Below, piece after piece: positions 33,511-41,528 of a stretch of DNA of 64,000 bases. A program made the position numbers and the translations under genes. Position 1 is the stretch's first letter; every line of letters begins with the position of its first letter. The stretch is from JARRKU01 sp963675565 (GTDB lineage Bacteria > Desulfobacterota > Desulfobacteria > Desulfobacterales > Desulfosarcinaceae), in the NCBI GenBank assembly GCA_963675565.2, contig CAXXYD010000004.1, positions 496,001-560,000 on the forward strand, given 5' to 3'. Under the pieces are notes generated by a model. It was not told where the DNA came from, searched no databases, and worked only from the letters and a program-made list of their open reading frames with translations.

Positions 33511-34176
33511 ATGGCAAAAACGGCAGCAAAAAAGAGGCAAGGGAAGGTCGTCGGATACCTCCGGGTCAGCACCGAAGAACAAGACACTGCGAATCAAGAG
33601 CTGGCCCTTCGTCAGTACGCCGACCGAAAAAAATTCAAGATCAATCACTTCATCGATATCACCATTTCCAGCCGCAAGACTCCGCAGCAACGCCGCATCA
33701 ATGAACTTTTGGAGTCGCTGAACCGGGGGGATACCCTTCTGGTGTCGGAACTATCTCGGCTGGGCCGGTCTGTGGGCCAAGTCATCGGCATTATCGATTC
33801 TCTCAACAACGCTGGTATCCGCTTCATATCGGTCAAGGAAAACATCAAGCTTAACGGCTCTCACGATATCCAATCCAAGATGATGGTCACGATGTTTTCC
33901 CTTCTGGCCGAGCTGGAGCGGGATCTCATTTCCCTCCGCACAAAGGAAGGTCTCGCCAAGGCCCGCGCGGCCGGAAAGCTGTTAGGCCGTCCAAAGGGTT
34001 CCACTGGCAAGTCCAAACTCGACGGCAAGGAAGAGGAAATCCAGCGGCTCATGTCTTTGGGCGTCACAAAGGCTAACATCGCCAAAATCGCCGGGTGTAG
34101 CTGGTGCGCCCTGGACAACTTCATTAAAACCCGGAACATAAAGCCCAAGGCTACTGACCGGGAGAAGAGAAAATGA
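33511..34176 (+). CDS. Small serine recombinase (resolvase/invertase)
   Basis: A 221-residue resolvase/invertase. The catalytic domain has GYLRVSTEEQDTANQ (Ser nucleophile in RVS, about residue 17), LLVSELSRLGRS, the long helix and LLAELERDLISLRTKEGLA, followed by a RAAGKLLGRPKGS linker and a C-terminal DNA-binding helix-turn-helix. It is most like the Mpi/Tn3-type DNA invertase/resolvase group. On a plasmid-like element it would resolve multimers or invert a segment. The next gene overlaps by four bases (ATGA). Confidence 0.9.
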   Translation: MAKTAAKKRQGKVVGYLRVSTEEQDTANQELALRQYADRKKFKINHFIDITISSRKTPQQRRINELLESLNRGDTLLVSELSRLGRSVGQVIGIIDSLNNAGIRFISVKENIKLNGSHDIQSKMMVTMFSLLAELERDLISLRTKEGLAKARAAGKLLGRPKGSTGKSKLDGKEEEIQRLMSLGVTKANIAKIAGCSWCALDNFIKTRNIKPKATDREKRK

Positions 34177-34379
34177 CTAAAACATACAGAAATCCGCAAG
34201 TCCAGAAGCTGGTTGAGAGCTACCGAAAGGCGGTGGCTGACGGAAATATCTTTCTGGCCATCAGCATCAAGCACGCTCTTTGGATCTCACACAAGATTCA
34301 TGTCGGTCCGGATAACGGCATCATTTTGGACGCGCTGCGTATGGCAACCCCCGGCCAGCGCATCACCAAACCACAATAG
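34173..34379 (+). CDS. Hypothetical 68-residue protein
   Basis: Its ATG overlaps the resolvase stop by four bases, implying translational coupling. The product is a small basic helical protein (VQKLVESYRKAVADGNIFLAI) without a recognised motif. It probably belongs to the resolvase operon of the mobile element. Confidence 0.6.
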   Translation: MTKTYRNPQVQKLVESYRKAVADGNIFLAISIKHALWISHKIHVGPDNGIILDALRMATPGQRITKPQ

Positions 34380-34390
34380 GAGAAGGGACA

Positions 34391-34654
34391 ATGGAAAAAG
34401 GCAGCATCAAAGGCAGGACAGCGAGCGGAGCCCGCATAGAGGTCGGTTGGCTTAAGGAGAAGCCCCGGCCCCCGCTTCCGCTCAGAACCAAGGCCGCAAC
34501 GATGGAGGTCTTGGCGGACTACATCATCAGCCGCTTAGGAAATGAACTCGAACTCCGTTCAGCCGAGGAGACAGCCCACGAGGCATACCGCGCCAAGTTC
34601 CCGAACCGGACGCCCGACCCGAGGGAGATGGCGCTGATGATATGCGCGCTTTAA
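34391..34654 (+). CDS. Hypothetical 87-residue protein
   Basis: AGGAGAAGG precedes the ATG, 11 bases after the previous gene. A basic, proline-rich N-terminus (KEKPRPPLPLRTKA) and an acidic helical C-terminus (NELELRSAEETAHEAYR). No family is recognised. Host-like base composition, unlike the AT-rich cargo to the left. Confidence 0.6.
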   Translation: MEKGSIKGRTASGARIEVGWLKEKPRPPLPLRTKAATMEVLADYIISRLGNELELRSAEETAHEAYRAKFPNRTPDPREMALMICAL

Positions 34655-34684
34655 ATCGTTCTACGACCAACGAAAGGAGACAAG

Positions 34685-34732
34685 ATGGAAGGCAAGACCG
34701 ACCGCGAAGAGGGAATGGCCCAGCTCCGGTAA
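34685..34732 (+). CDS. Possible 15-residue micro-ORF
   Basis: A good AAAGGAG site precedes an ATG that opens only 15 codons (MEGKTDREEGMAQLR). It may be the decayed start of a lost gene or a leader peptide in the plasmid-type operon. Confidence 0.25.
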   Translation: MEGKTDREEGMAQLR

Positions 34733-34808
34733 CTGATCAGGCCACGGCCTCACGCAAAATCCAGAGAATCCGTGGCCTCACCAACATCGAACACAGAAAG
34801 GAATAACC

Positions 34809-35393
34809 ATGGCAACGAAGAAAGATGAACTCAGCGCCTACGATGCTTTGATACAGCTGCAGGCTTCCACATGGAAGCAGGCCGACAATATCCAGGCCGA
34901 GATGGAGAAAATCGACGCCACCATTGTCGGTCTCGGCGAACAGGCCGAAGAGGCGCTGCTGATGAGCCGTGATCCGTCCGGGATGGAAGATGAAATCCAG
35001 GCTCTAAAGGTCAAGCGCGCCAACATAGCAAAGCGCATCGAGGTCCTGGCAGCCGCCTCCGGGAGCGACATCTTTGTGGACACCGCTAAACGCGCAATCC
35101 AGGAAAACGGCGAGGCTTTGAAGGCTGTGAGCTCTGAATGGCTGGCGGCAGTCAAGAAGCTGGACGCAGCATGGGCCAAGTATTTGGAAGCTGTGCGGCT
35201 ATTTAAGCCCCTGGAAGCCCGGAGCAGCACCCTTCAGTCTCAGCGGGAAGAGTGCCACAAGTGCCTTCCAAAGGGCACGCCTTACCTGTGGGCAGAAGGT
35301 GTCCCCGAACCAACCCGAATCGACACAGCCACCGGCCCCGTATTCCGGTGTATGGATCCTGCGGCCATCAAGGCAGCGTACAATAACAACTAA
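34809..35393 (+). CDS. Coiled-coil hypothetical protein
   Basis: A 194-residue protein, mostly helical, with heptad-like stretches (WKQADNIQAEMEKIDATIVG, MEDEIQALKVKRANIAKRIE). The C-terminal ~40 residues contain CHKC and a Pro/Gly-rich segment. AAAGG lies before the ATG. Not recognised; the context suggests an accessory gene of the mobile element. Confidence 0.65.
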   Translation: MATKKDELSAYDALIQLQASTWKQADNIQAEMEKIDATIVGLGEQAEEALLMSRDPSGMEDEIQALKVKRANIAKRIEVLAAASGSDIFVDTAKRAIQENGEALKAVSSEWLAAVKKLDAAWAKYLEAVRLFKPLEARSSTLQSQREECHKCLPKGTPYLWAEGVPEPTRIDTATGPVFRCMDPAAIKAAYNNN

Positions 35394-35436
35394 CAAGGCG
35401 TATGTTAACGACAACAACAGCAAAGGAGTTCGAACA

Positions 35437-35797
35437 ATGTCAGGAACATTTTACGAGTCGATCAAGGACGAGGATGTAAGAAGCACAGCCGACAATATCG
35501 CTGAGATGAAGAAGTGGGACAAGGATTTGGCCGCCGTGGCCATCGCTGCCGGATATGGTAGAGTTTCCTCGATGAAGCAGGCTATGGAGGAAACGAGCGC
35601 CGAGGATCAGAAAAAGCGTATTCAAAATTATTGCGACAAGGAAGGCTGGCAACTGTATGAATTTTAAAACGATGATGGCATCAGCGGGAAGACTATGGAA
35701 CACCGACCAGGTATTCAAAAGCTAATAAGGGACGCGAAAGCCAGAAAATTCAACACTCTGGTATTTACTAAATTGGATCGAATCGGACGCAACAATA
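35437..35797 (+). pseudogene. Large serine recombinase, nonsense-mutated and truncated
   Basis: The N-terminal catalytic part of a large serine recombinase: AAGYGRVSSMKQAMEE (Ser in RVS), then EDQKKRIQNYCDKEGWQLYEF. A TAA at 35665-35667 replaces the residue expected in a YEFYxDDGISG-type stretch. The same frame goes on with NDDGISGKTMEHRPG and FNTLVFTKLDRIGRN, and is cut at 35797 where host HEAT-gene sequence begins. AAAGGAG precedes the ATG. Two independent lesions make it non-functional. It may once have mobilised this or an older element. Confidence 0.88.
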
Positions 35798-35940
35798 CAG
35801 TTGCAGAAAACGCCCCAGTTCCCTGATTTCGATTCCACTTCGGAAGCTGACAACGGCAATGCCATAGCGTTTGAAATCATGGGCCAGCTCCTTGAAAACC
35901 CTGTTCCTGCTCACCAGCGGCCGGGAATCGACACCAAGGC
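35798..35940 (-). repeat. Diverged fragment of the HEAT-repeat gene
   Basis: Aligns without gaps to 23505-23647 with 8 differences in 143 bases, several changing amino acids. It is then joined directly to sequence matching 24092 onward, skipping about 440 bp. The join falls at CAAGGC, present at both 23642 and 24086 in the left locus. Confidence 0.9.
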
Positions 35941-36902
35941 GCGGCGAGATCGGCATAAGCGTATAAAGTAGCACACATCGGACGTAAGCTGCAAGAAAAG
36001 TCAAATAGTTAAGGCTTGCGCTGAGTTGCAAACGGAAGACGGCCCCGGGGCGCCTGCGGGAACCCAAAGCGCACGATGCAGAGCCGTGCCGCCGAAACCG
36101 CCGGCGATGAAATCTAGACGCGGAATTTGAATTAAAGTCACTGCAGCGATTTGACATGAACCCCCTTCTCATCAAAACCGACCTGCACAGCGCCGCGATG
36201 GGCGGTAACCCAGATATGGCTATGGGCTGCATGCAGCCGTTGGATCACCTTGGGATGCGGAAAACCGAATCGATTCTTCCAGCCGCAGGAAATGATGGTA
36301 TGTTTGGGCGCCACGGCCTGGACAAACCGGTTGGAACTCGAACTGCCGCTGCCATGATGGGGTGCCACCAGTACCGTGCTCTTCAACCTGTCGCGGCCGC
36401 AGATTCGAACCATTTCAGACTCACACCGTGCCCCGATATCCCCGGCGAACATAATGGATGCCGCGCCGCATCGGGCCCTGACCACCAATGAATTGTTGTT
36501 CTCGTCCCGCCATGCTTCAACCCTGCGTCTCTCCAGGAAATCTGCAGGGGGAGAAAGAATGTCCAATTGCACCCCGTTGCGGATTTGCTGCCGGACGAGC
36601 GCGTTGAAATCAGGATGGGAAATCCCTTTTTCGGCAATCAGCCGATGCCATTGTCTGCACCCTGCCGTGGGAACAATCTCGCCGTTGTCCCACACCTCCC
36701 GCACCCTGAAATGCTCCAGAATGTACAACAGCCCATTGAGGTGATCACTGTTGGGATGGCTCAGAACGACCAGATCCACCGTTTGGATCTTATTGCGCCA
36801 CAGCACAGGCGCAACGATATACCGCCCGACGTCGAATGAGCGATTGTCGCTGAATCCCCCGCCATCCAGCAGTACCGTGAAACCGCCGGGAAATTGCAGC
36901 AG
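35935..36902. repeat. 968-bp direct repeat, right copy (within comEC locus)
   Basis: Right copy of 24086-25053. Its left end is fused to the HEAT-gene fragment; on the right the sequence continues into intact comEC. Confidence 0.95.
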
Positions 36903-38603
36903 GTTGGCACTTCCCTGTCCCACATCCAGAACCGTTACCCTCAAATCCGTTCTTCCGAAACGTTGATAGCCCCAGTACCCCCCATCGAGAAGCCATAAAA
37001 ACAGGACTGCCGCCAGCAAATGGGACCGCCACGGAAGCCGCCGCCAGAATATCAGTACGGCCCCCAGCAGGTAGTAAAGCCCGATTTCAAATGCGGTGGG
37101 CGTCACGCTGTGTACGGCCGACCATGGCCAGTCGGCAAGGAACTCCACCATAACCCGGACCATGTCCATGGCCAGGGCCCCGGCATACCAGCAACCGGCC
37201 GAAAGGCCCGGAAGTCCGATACCAACGCCCAGCAGGCCGGCCAACCCCATGGGCAGAATGACCATGCCCGCCAGGGGGACGGCAACGAGGTTGGCGGCAA
37301 GCCCCACAAGGGAAACCTGATTGAAATAGTAAAGCACAAGGGGCAATGTCCCCAATATCGCCAGGGTCGATATCCAGACAAAGGCCGACACGCGAGCGCT
37401 CATTCGCCTCAACAGGGAATTGTTTTGGCCGGCAGAGGGAACGGCAGCGACGAATGAACCGGCGATCAGGGCCAAAACGGCCGCAAATGAAAGCTGGAAG
37501 GAAACACCCAGCACGGCAGGCGGATGAATCACCATGATGGCCAATGCGGCGGTTGCCAGTGCGTTGAACCAGTCGTATCGCCGGCCGATCCAGAATCGCA
37601 CCAGGAATACGGCGGCCATGATCATGGCCCTCTGGGTGGAGGGAGACAGGCCCGCCAGCACACCGTAGCCGATGACCGCCAGCAGGGCGACGAAGGCGGC
37701 CCCTTTGTTGGTCCATGCACGTTTGAGCAGGGCGGGAACCCATGCCAGAATCCAGCGGGCGCCGAAAAAAGCAAAGGCGGCCACCATACCGACATGCAGG
37801 CCGGATATGGCCAGGATATGCCCCAGTCCGGCCCGGTTGAAATCCCTGCGCAGCTCAGGTGTCAGCCGGGTCTGATCTCCGAGAAGAATCAATCCGAACA
37901 GGCTCACCGTATCCTCTGAAAAAGCAGGCAGCGCAGCCGCCATTTTACCGGCCAGGAATTGTCTGATCCGATCGACGGTATCCGCACAACCGTTGGGCTG
38001 AGCCCTGGACCTGCATTGCAGACTGCCAAACCGTGCATATACCCTTGCATGAATACCTTTCAGGGCCATGTGTCGTTTGTAGTCGAATCCACCCGGATTG
38101 ACAAAATTTCGAATGGACCGGATACGGCCCACCAGGGACACGCCGTCTCCGGCAGAAACGTTGAGGGGATCATCCCGGCCGGTAACCTTGACCAAACCGC
38201 AGACATGATGAACCTGACCGGTGTTTTCCAGGCGCTGGGCGGAAAGGATGAATTGCCAGCGGTTTTGCCGCTGCACAGGCCGGGTGGCAACCACACCGGT
38301 AATCGTCCATGGGCGCGCGTCGGAAAAGCGACTGACATGGCCGGCAGGCAGGGCAATACCCAACCAGGGTTGAATGGATAAATAGCCGCTGACGAAACAA
38401 AACAGCAGGGGTGAAGCCGCCGCGCTTTTTTTGCGCATGATCACTGTCCCCAAAAACAAAGCCAGGATTGCGGCGCAACCCAAGGCCTCCGGGGAATACC
38501 CCGGCAGCCGGGCCCCGCAGGCGATGCCCGCAGCGATAGCGGCGGCCACCGGAATGAATGGACGGTATACGGTTTTATGGGACGCCACAGGATTCGTCTT
38601 CAT
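36138..38603 (-). CDS. comEC: ComEC/Rec2 DNA internalisation channel
   Basis: An 821-residue competence protein that carries single-stranded DNA across the inner membrane. Order: N-terminal membrane segments, an OB-like soluble region (WTITGVVATRPVQRQNRW), the Competence domain with many membrane helices (GHILAISGLHVGM, GLSPSTQRAMIMA, NALATAALAIMV), and a C-terminal metallo-beta-lactamase domain (LDVGQGSANLLQ, LSHPNSDHLNG, VLVAPHHGSGSSSS). Here the comEC copy is full length. The start at 38603 follows AAGGGA; ATG 38624 is the alternative. Its last ~255 codons are duplicated at 24289, flanking the inserted element. Confidence 0.93.
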   Translation of the reverse strand: MKTNPVASHKTVYRPFIPVAAAIAAGIACGARLPGYSPEALGCAAILALFLGTVIMRKKSAAASPLLFCFVSGYLSIQPWLGIALPAGHVSRFSDARPWTITGVVATRPVQRQNRWQFILSAQRLENTGQVHHVCGLVKVTGRDDPLNVSAGDGVSLVGRIRSIRNFVNPGGFDYKRHMALKGIHARVYARFGSLQCRSRAQPNGCADTVDRIRQFLAGKMAAALPAFSEDTVSLFGLILLGDQTRLTPELRRDFNRAGLGHILAISGLHVGMVAAFAFFGARWILAWVPALLKRAWTNKGAAFVALLAVIGYGVLAGLSPSTQRAMIMAAVFLVRFWIGRRYDWFNALATAALAIMVIHPPAVLGVSFQLSFAAVLALIAGSFVAAVPSAGQNNSLLRRMSARVSAFVWISTLAILGTLPLVLYYFNQVSLVGLAANLVAVPLAGMVILPMGLAGLLGVGIGLPGLSAGCWYAGALAMDMVRVMVEFLADWPWSAVHSVTPTAFEIGLYYLLGAVLIFWRRLPWRSHLLAAVLFLWLLDGGYWGYQRFGRTDLRVTVLDVGQGSANLLQFPGGFTVLLDGGGFSDNRSFDVGRYIVAPVLWRNKIQTVDLVVLSHPNSDHLNGLLYILEHFRVREVWDNGEIVPTAGCRQWHRLIAEKGISHPDFNALVRQQIRNGVQLDILSPPADFLERRRVEAWRDENNNSLVVRARCGAASIMFAGDIGARCESEMVRICGRDRLKSTVLVAPHHGSGSSSSNRFVQAVAPKHTIISCGWKNRFGFPHPKVIQRLHAAHSHIWVTAHRGAVQVGFDEKGVHVKSLQ

Positions 38604-38822
38604 CCGAATTATCCCTTGCCGCATAAGCCTCTGGAAAGAAATAACCGATCGGCCTTAAACCCGCTCAGCCATGCAGCCTGCCGGGCAGGCCATTGTATCG
38701 GGTCAGAAAAAAGGTAGGAAAAATAATGTATTGATTTAGATCTATCTGGGATACTACAAGATATTTTCTAATATCAGGGCTTACAGCCTTTTTCAAGGCC
38801 ATGGACCAAAGAAAGGGTTAAT

Positions 38823-39497
38823 ATGGACACCCAGGATAAACCTGACCGCAAAAGACCCGGCTGTCTTGCTATCGGCCTGATTGTTATTTGTGCGGCCTGC
38901 CTGACCACCGCGCTTACCATTGGAGCGGCCCGGTTTCTGCTCTTTCCAAAGGATTTCAAGCCGGTCCGTCTCAATGCCCAGGAAGAAGAAGTGCTGCGCG
39001 GGAAAATGCGTGTATTGACAGGAACAAAAGCGGGAGCAGCCACTCGAGGGGCGGAGAAATCCGGCAGCACCCTTGAACCGGAACCTTACAGTGAAGCCGG
39101 TGCACGCCGCGAAGTCAGTCTGACTGAGCGTGAGTTGAACGGTTTGCTGGCCAAAAACACCCAGATGGCAAATCGCCTGGCCATCGACCTGTCCGACGAT
39201 CTGGCCAGTGCCAAGCTGCTGCTGCCCCTGGATCCCGAATTTCCCGTCCTCGGCGGGAAAACCCTCAAAGTCACCGCCGGGTTGGAATTGCGCTATGCCG
39301 GCAATAAGCCGGTGGTTATATTAAGGGGCATCAGTGTCTGGGGCGTGCCCCTGCCCAACGCATGGATCGGCGGTTTGAAAAATATCAATCTGGTGGATGA
39401 ATTCGGCATGAACCGCGGCTTCTGGCAGACGTTCGCCGCAGGCGTGGAAAATATCCGCATCGAAGACGGCCGCCTTTCCCTCAAGCTGAAACCTTAG
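38823..39497 (+). CDS. Membrane-anchored hypothetical protein
   Basis: A 224-residue protein with one N-terminal membrane anchor (GCLAIGLIVICAACLTTALTIG). An extracytoplasmic domain has VSLTERELNGLLAKN, RLAIDLSDDLASAKLLLPL and a C-terminal beta-rich part (LELRYAGNKPVVILRGISVWG, IRIEDGRLSLKL). This resembles lipid-transfer/DUF2140-like beta-sandwich proteins, but I cannot name the family. AAAGGG precedes the ATG. It stands between comEC (divergent) and amt. Confidence 0.7.
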   Translation: MDTQDKPDRKRPGCLAIGLIVICAACLTTALTIGAARFLLFPKDFKPVRLNAQEEEVLRGKMRVLTGTKAGAATRGAEKSGSTLEPEPYSEAGARREVSLTERELNGLLAKNTQMANRLAIDLSDDLASAKLLLPLDPEFPVLGGKTLKVTAGLELRYAGNKPVVILRGISVWGVPLPNAWIGGLKNINLVDEFGMNRGFWQTFAAGVENIRIEDGRLSLKLKP

Positions 39498-39827
39498 GCT
39501 GAAGATCCCAACAGCTGTTCGGTTCACGATTCAGCACGCCGGTGCTGGTTCACCAAAAGGACCCTTTCCCCGGTCATTGCATAAAAGTAAATTCCCCGGC
39601 GGCGGGCCTTCACATCCCGGAGTGGGGATGATAAAAATACGTGTGGCCCGACCTTGGCCATATCGAAAGGTGCCGAAGCGGCCCCGGATAGCGCCGCTAA
39701 AAAGATACAAAAATGTCTTTATTATCCCCTTGAAATGACATTTTTGTATAAACAATACCCCTCGGTTTCCACCCCAGATTAAATTTATCTGTAAATTCTA
39801 TTAGTTAAACATACCCCCCCCTCTTGC
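39498..39827. other. Intergenic region upstream of amt
   Basis: About 330 bases without a convincing gene before the sigma-54 promoter. Upstream NtrC-type sites would be expected here, but none is clear by eye. Confidence 0.4.
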
Positions 39828-39842
39828 GGCACGTCGCGTGCA
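39828..39842 (+). promoter_or_regulatory. Sigma-54 promoter of amt
   Basis: CGGCACGTCGCGTGCA has GG at 39828-39829 and GC at 39840-39841, exactly ten bases between, as in the consensus TGGCACG-N4-TTGCA (two mismatches). It ends 45 bases before the amt ATG. Nitrogen-regulated expression through NtrC is the expected consequence. Confidence 0.65.
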
Positions 39843-39887
39843 GTCCATTAGAAAGTTTTAATTGGCCTTAACGATAAGGAGGTGTTG

Positions 39888-41219
39888 ATGAAGTCCAGGT
39901 TGAAAGTTGCACTTTTGTTATTGTTCCCGTTTATGCTGGTCTCCTCCATTGCATGCGCTGCGGAACCTAACCCTGTGGACACCGGCACCACCGCATGGAT
40001 GCTCGTATCCACCGCCCTGGTGCTGCTGATGGTCCCGGGCCTGGCCATGTTCTATGGCGGGCTGGTGCGCACCAAAAACGTGCTGGGCACCATGATGCAC
40101 AGTTTTGTCTCCATTGCCATCATCGGCGTCCTCTGGGTGGTTTGCGGCTATGCCCTGGCATTTGGCGGAAACATTCTGGGCGGTTTCACCGGCTGGAACA
40201 GCGACTATTTCCTTTTAAACGGTATTGACAACACGATAACCAACGGCGTCCCGGAGTACGTCCTGGCCATGTTTCAGGGCAAATTCGCCATTATTACCCC
40301 GGCACTCATCAGCGGCGCCATGGCTGAGCGGGTGTATTTCAAAGGGTATTGTCTTTTTATCGTTCTGTGGTTTTTATTGATCTACTGCCCCTTGTGTCAC
40401 TGGGTCTGGGCCGAAGACGGCTGGTTGTTCAACGCCGGCGCCGCGGGTGTCATCGATCTGGCCGGTGGTCTGGTCATCCATGTCTCGGCCGGCATCAGCG
40501 CCTTGATGGTGGCCCTTTACCTCGGACGCCGCAAAGGGTACCCGAAAACCGCCATGGCCCCCAACAACCTGGTGATGACCATGATGGGGGCCGGTCTGTT
40601 GTGGGTGGGATGGTTCGGGTTCAATGCCGGGTCAACGGTCCAAAGCGGCCTGGCCACCGCCCGCGCCTTGACCATGACCCAGGTGTCGGCCGCCAGCGGT
40701 GCCCTGACCTGGATGATTATCGAAGCGTTTGTTTTCAGAAAAGTCACCTCCCTGGGCTTTGTCTCGGGCATTCTGGCCGGCCTGGTGGTCATTACACCGG
40801 CAGCCGGGGTGGTCCAGCCTTCCGGCGCCTTGATACTGGGCGCCTTGTCGGCCATTGTCTGTTACGGGGCGTTGAATGCGAAGCTCAAGCTGGGATACGA
40901 CGACAGCCTGGACTGCTTCGGCATTCACGGCATCGGCAGCGGTCTGGGTGTTCTGCTGCTCAGCTTTTTTATTCGCGACAGCTGGATGGCGGCAGCCCGT
41001 GAAAGCATCGCCGGCTGGAGCCCATGGCATCAACTGCTGGTCCAGGCAAAGGGCATGGGTGCCACCGTCGCCCTGGCCCTCGCGGGGACCTTGATCATCT
41101 GCGTGGTTGTCGAAAAGACTGTGGGATTTAGAATCGACGAACAGGGTGAATTTGAAGGGCTTGACCAATCTCTTCACAGCGAGAACGGATATGGTCTTAT
41201 TTTTCCCGAGTCGCGGTAG
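39888..41219 (+). CDS. amt: Ammonium transporter Amt
   Basis: A 443-residue Amt/Mep/Rh-family channel with an N-terminal signal peptide (cleavage near ACA-AEPNP) and 11 predicted membrane helices. Family motifs: GLAMFYGGLVRTKNVL, HWVWAEDGWLF, IHVSAG and GIHGIGSG with the twin pore histidines, and WFGFNAGS. Start ATG 39888 has AAGGAGG five bases upstream. A sigma-54 promoter precedes it. No glnB/glnK gene follows, unlike in many operons; the next feature is the U32 gene on the other strand. Confidence 0.95.
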   Translation: MKSRLKVALLLLFPFMLVSSIACAAEPNPVDTGTTAWMLVSTALVLLMVPGLAMFYGGLVRTKNVLGTMMHSFVSIAIIGVLWVVCGYALAFGGNILGGFTGWNSDYFLLNGIDNTITNGVPEYVLAMFQGKFAIITPALISGAMAERVYFKGYCLFIVLWFLLIYCPLCHWVWAEDGWLFNAGAAGVIDLAGGLVIHVSAGISALMVALYLGRRKGYPKTAMAPNNLVMTMMGAGLLWVGWFGFNAGSTVQSGLATARALTMTQVSAASGALTWMIIEAFVFRKVTSLGFVSGILAGLVVITPAAGVVQPSGALILGALSAIVCYGALNAKLKLGYDDSLDCFGIHGIGSGLGVLLLSFFIRDSWMAAARESIAGWSPWHQLLVQAKGMGATVALALAGTLIICVVVEKTVGFRIDEQGEFEGLDQSLHSENGYGLIFPESR

Positions 41220-41463
41220 GGTATTTGGAAAGCAAAGATCCGGGCCTGGAAGCCCTGGCTTCAGGCCGGCCCTGAAAAAGCCCCATGGCCACAGGAGAAC
41301 AGTTACGAGTGGCAAGTTACCCGTTGAGGATCGCACTGCACGCGGGCCTGATTTTATATAATGACAGAATTCCACAACTCATAATGCGTCACTCACAACG
41401 CATCACTGAATCTTTGTCCCTGACGCTGAACCGACCGTAGGGACATGGTTTTTCAGATGAACA

Positions 41464-41511
41464 AACGGAACCCGGGGAGAGCGGCGGCCGCCGCTCTCCC
41501 CGGGTTCCGTT
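41464..41511 (-). terminator. 48-bp perfect palindrome, likely terminator
   Basis: AACGGAACCCGGGGAGAGCGGCGG is followed immediately by its exact reverse complement: 24-bp arms, no loop. It lies 18 bases beyond the U32 stop. On the minus strand TTTGTTTG-like sequence follows, so termination is likely. It could also act on the plus strand for amt. Confidence 0.75.
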
Positions 41512-41528
41512 CAATGTCCTTTTTGCGG

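Larger units (their letters stand above)
25054..35797. mobile_element. Integrated plasmid-like element, ~10.7 kb
   Basis: Foreign segment inserted into the comEC 3' region and bounded by the 968-bp repeats. It contains a Rep-like gene behind a structured leader, a probable defence cargo (27-33 kb, visibly AT-richer than the host), a resolvase, plasmid-type small genes and a large-serine-recombinase remnant at its right edge. No attL/attR pair is seen. The flanking host duplication points to homologous single-crossover integration rather than site-specific recombination. The boundaries are the points where host homology stops. Confidence 0.8.
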
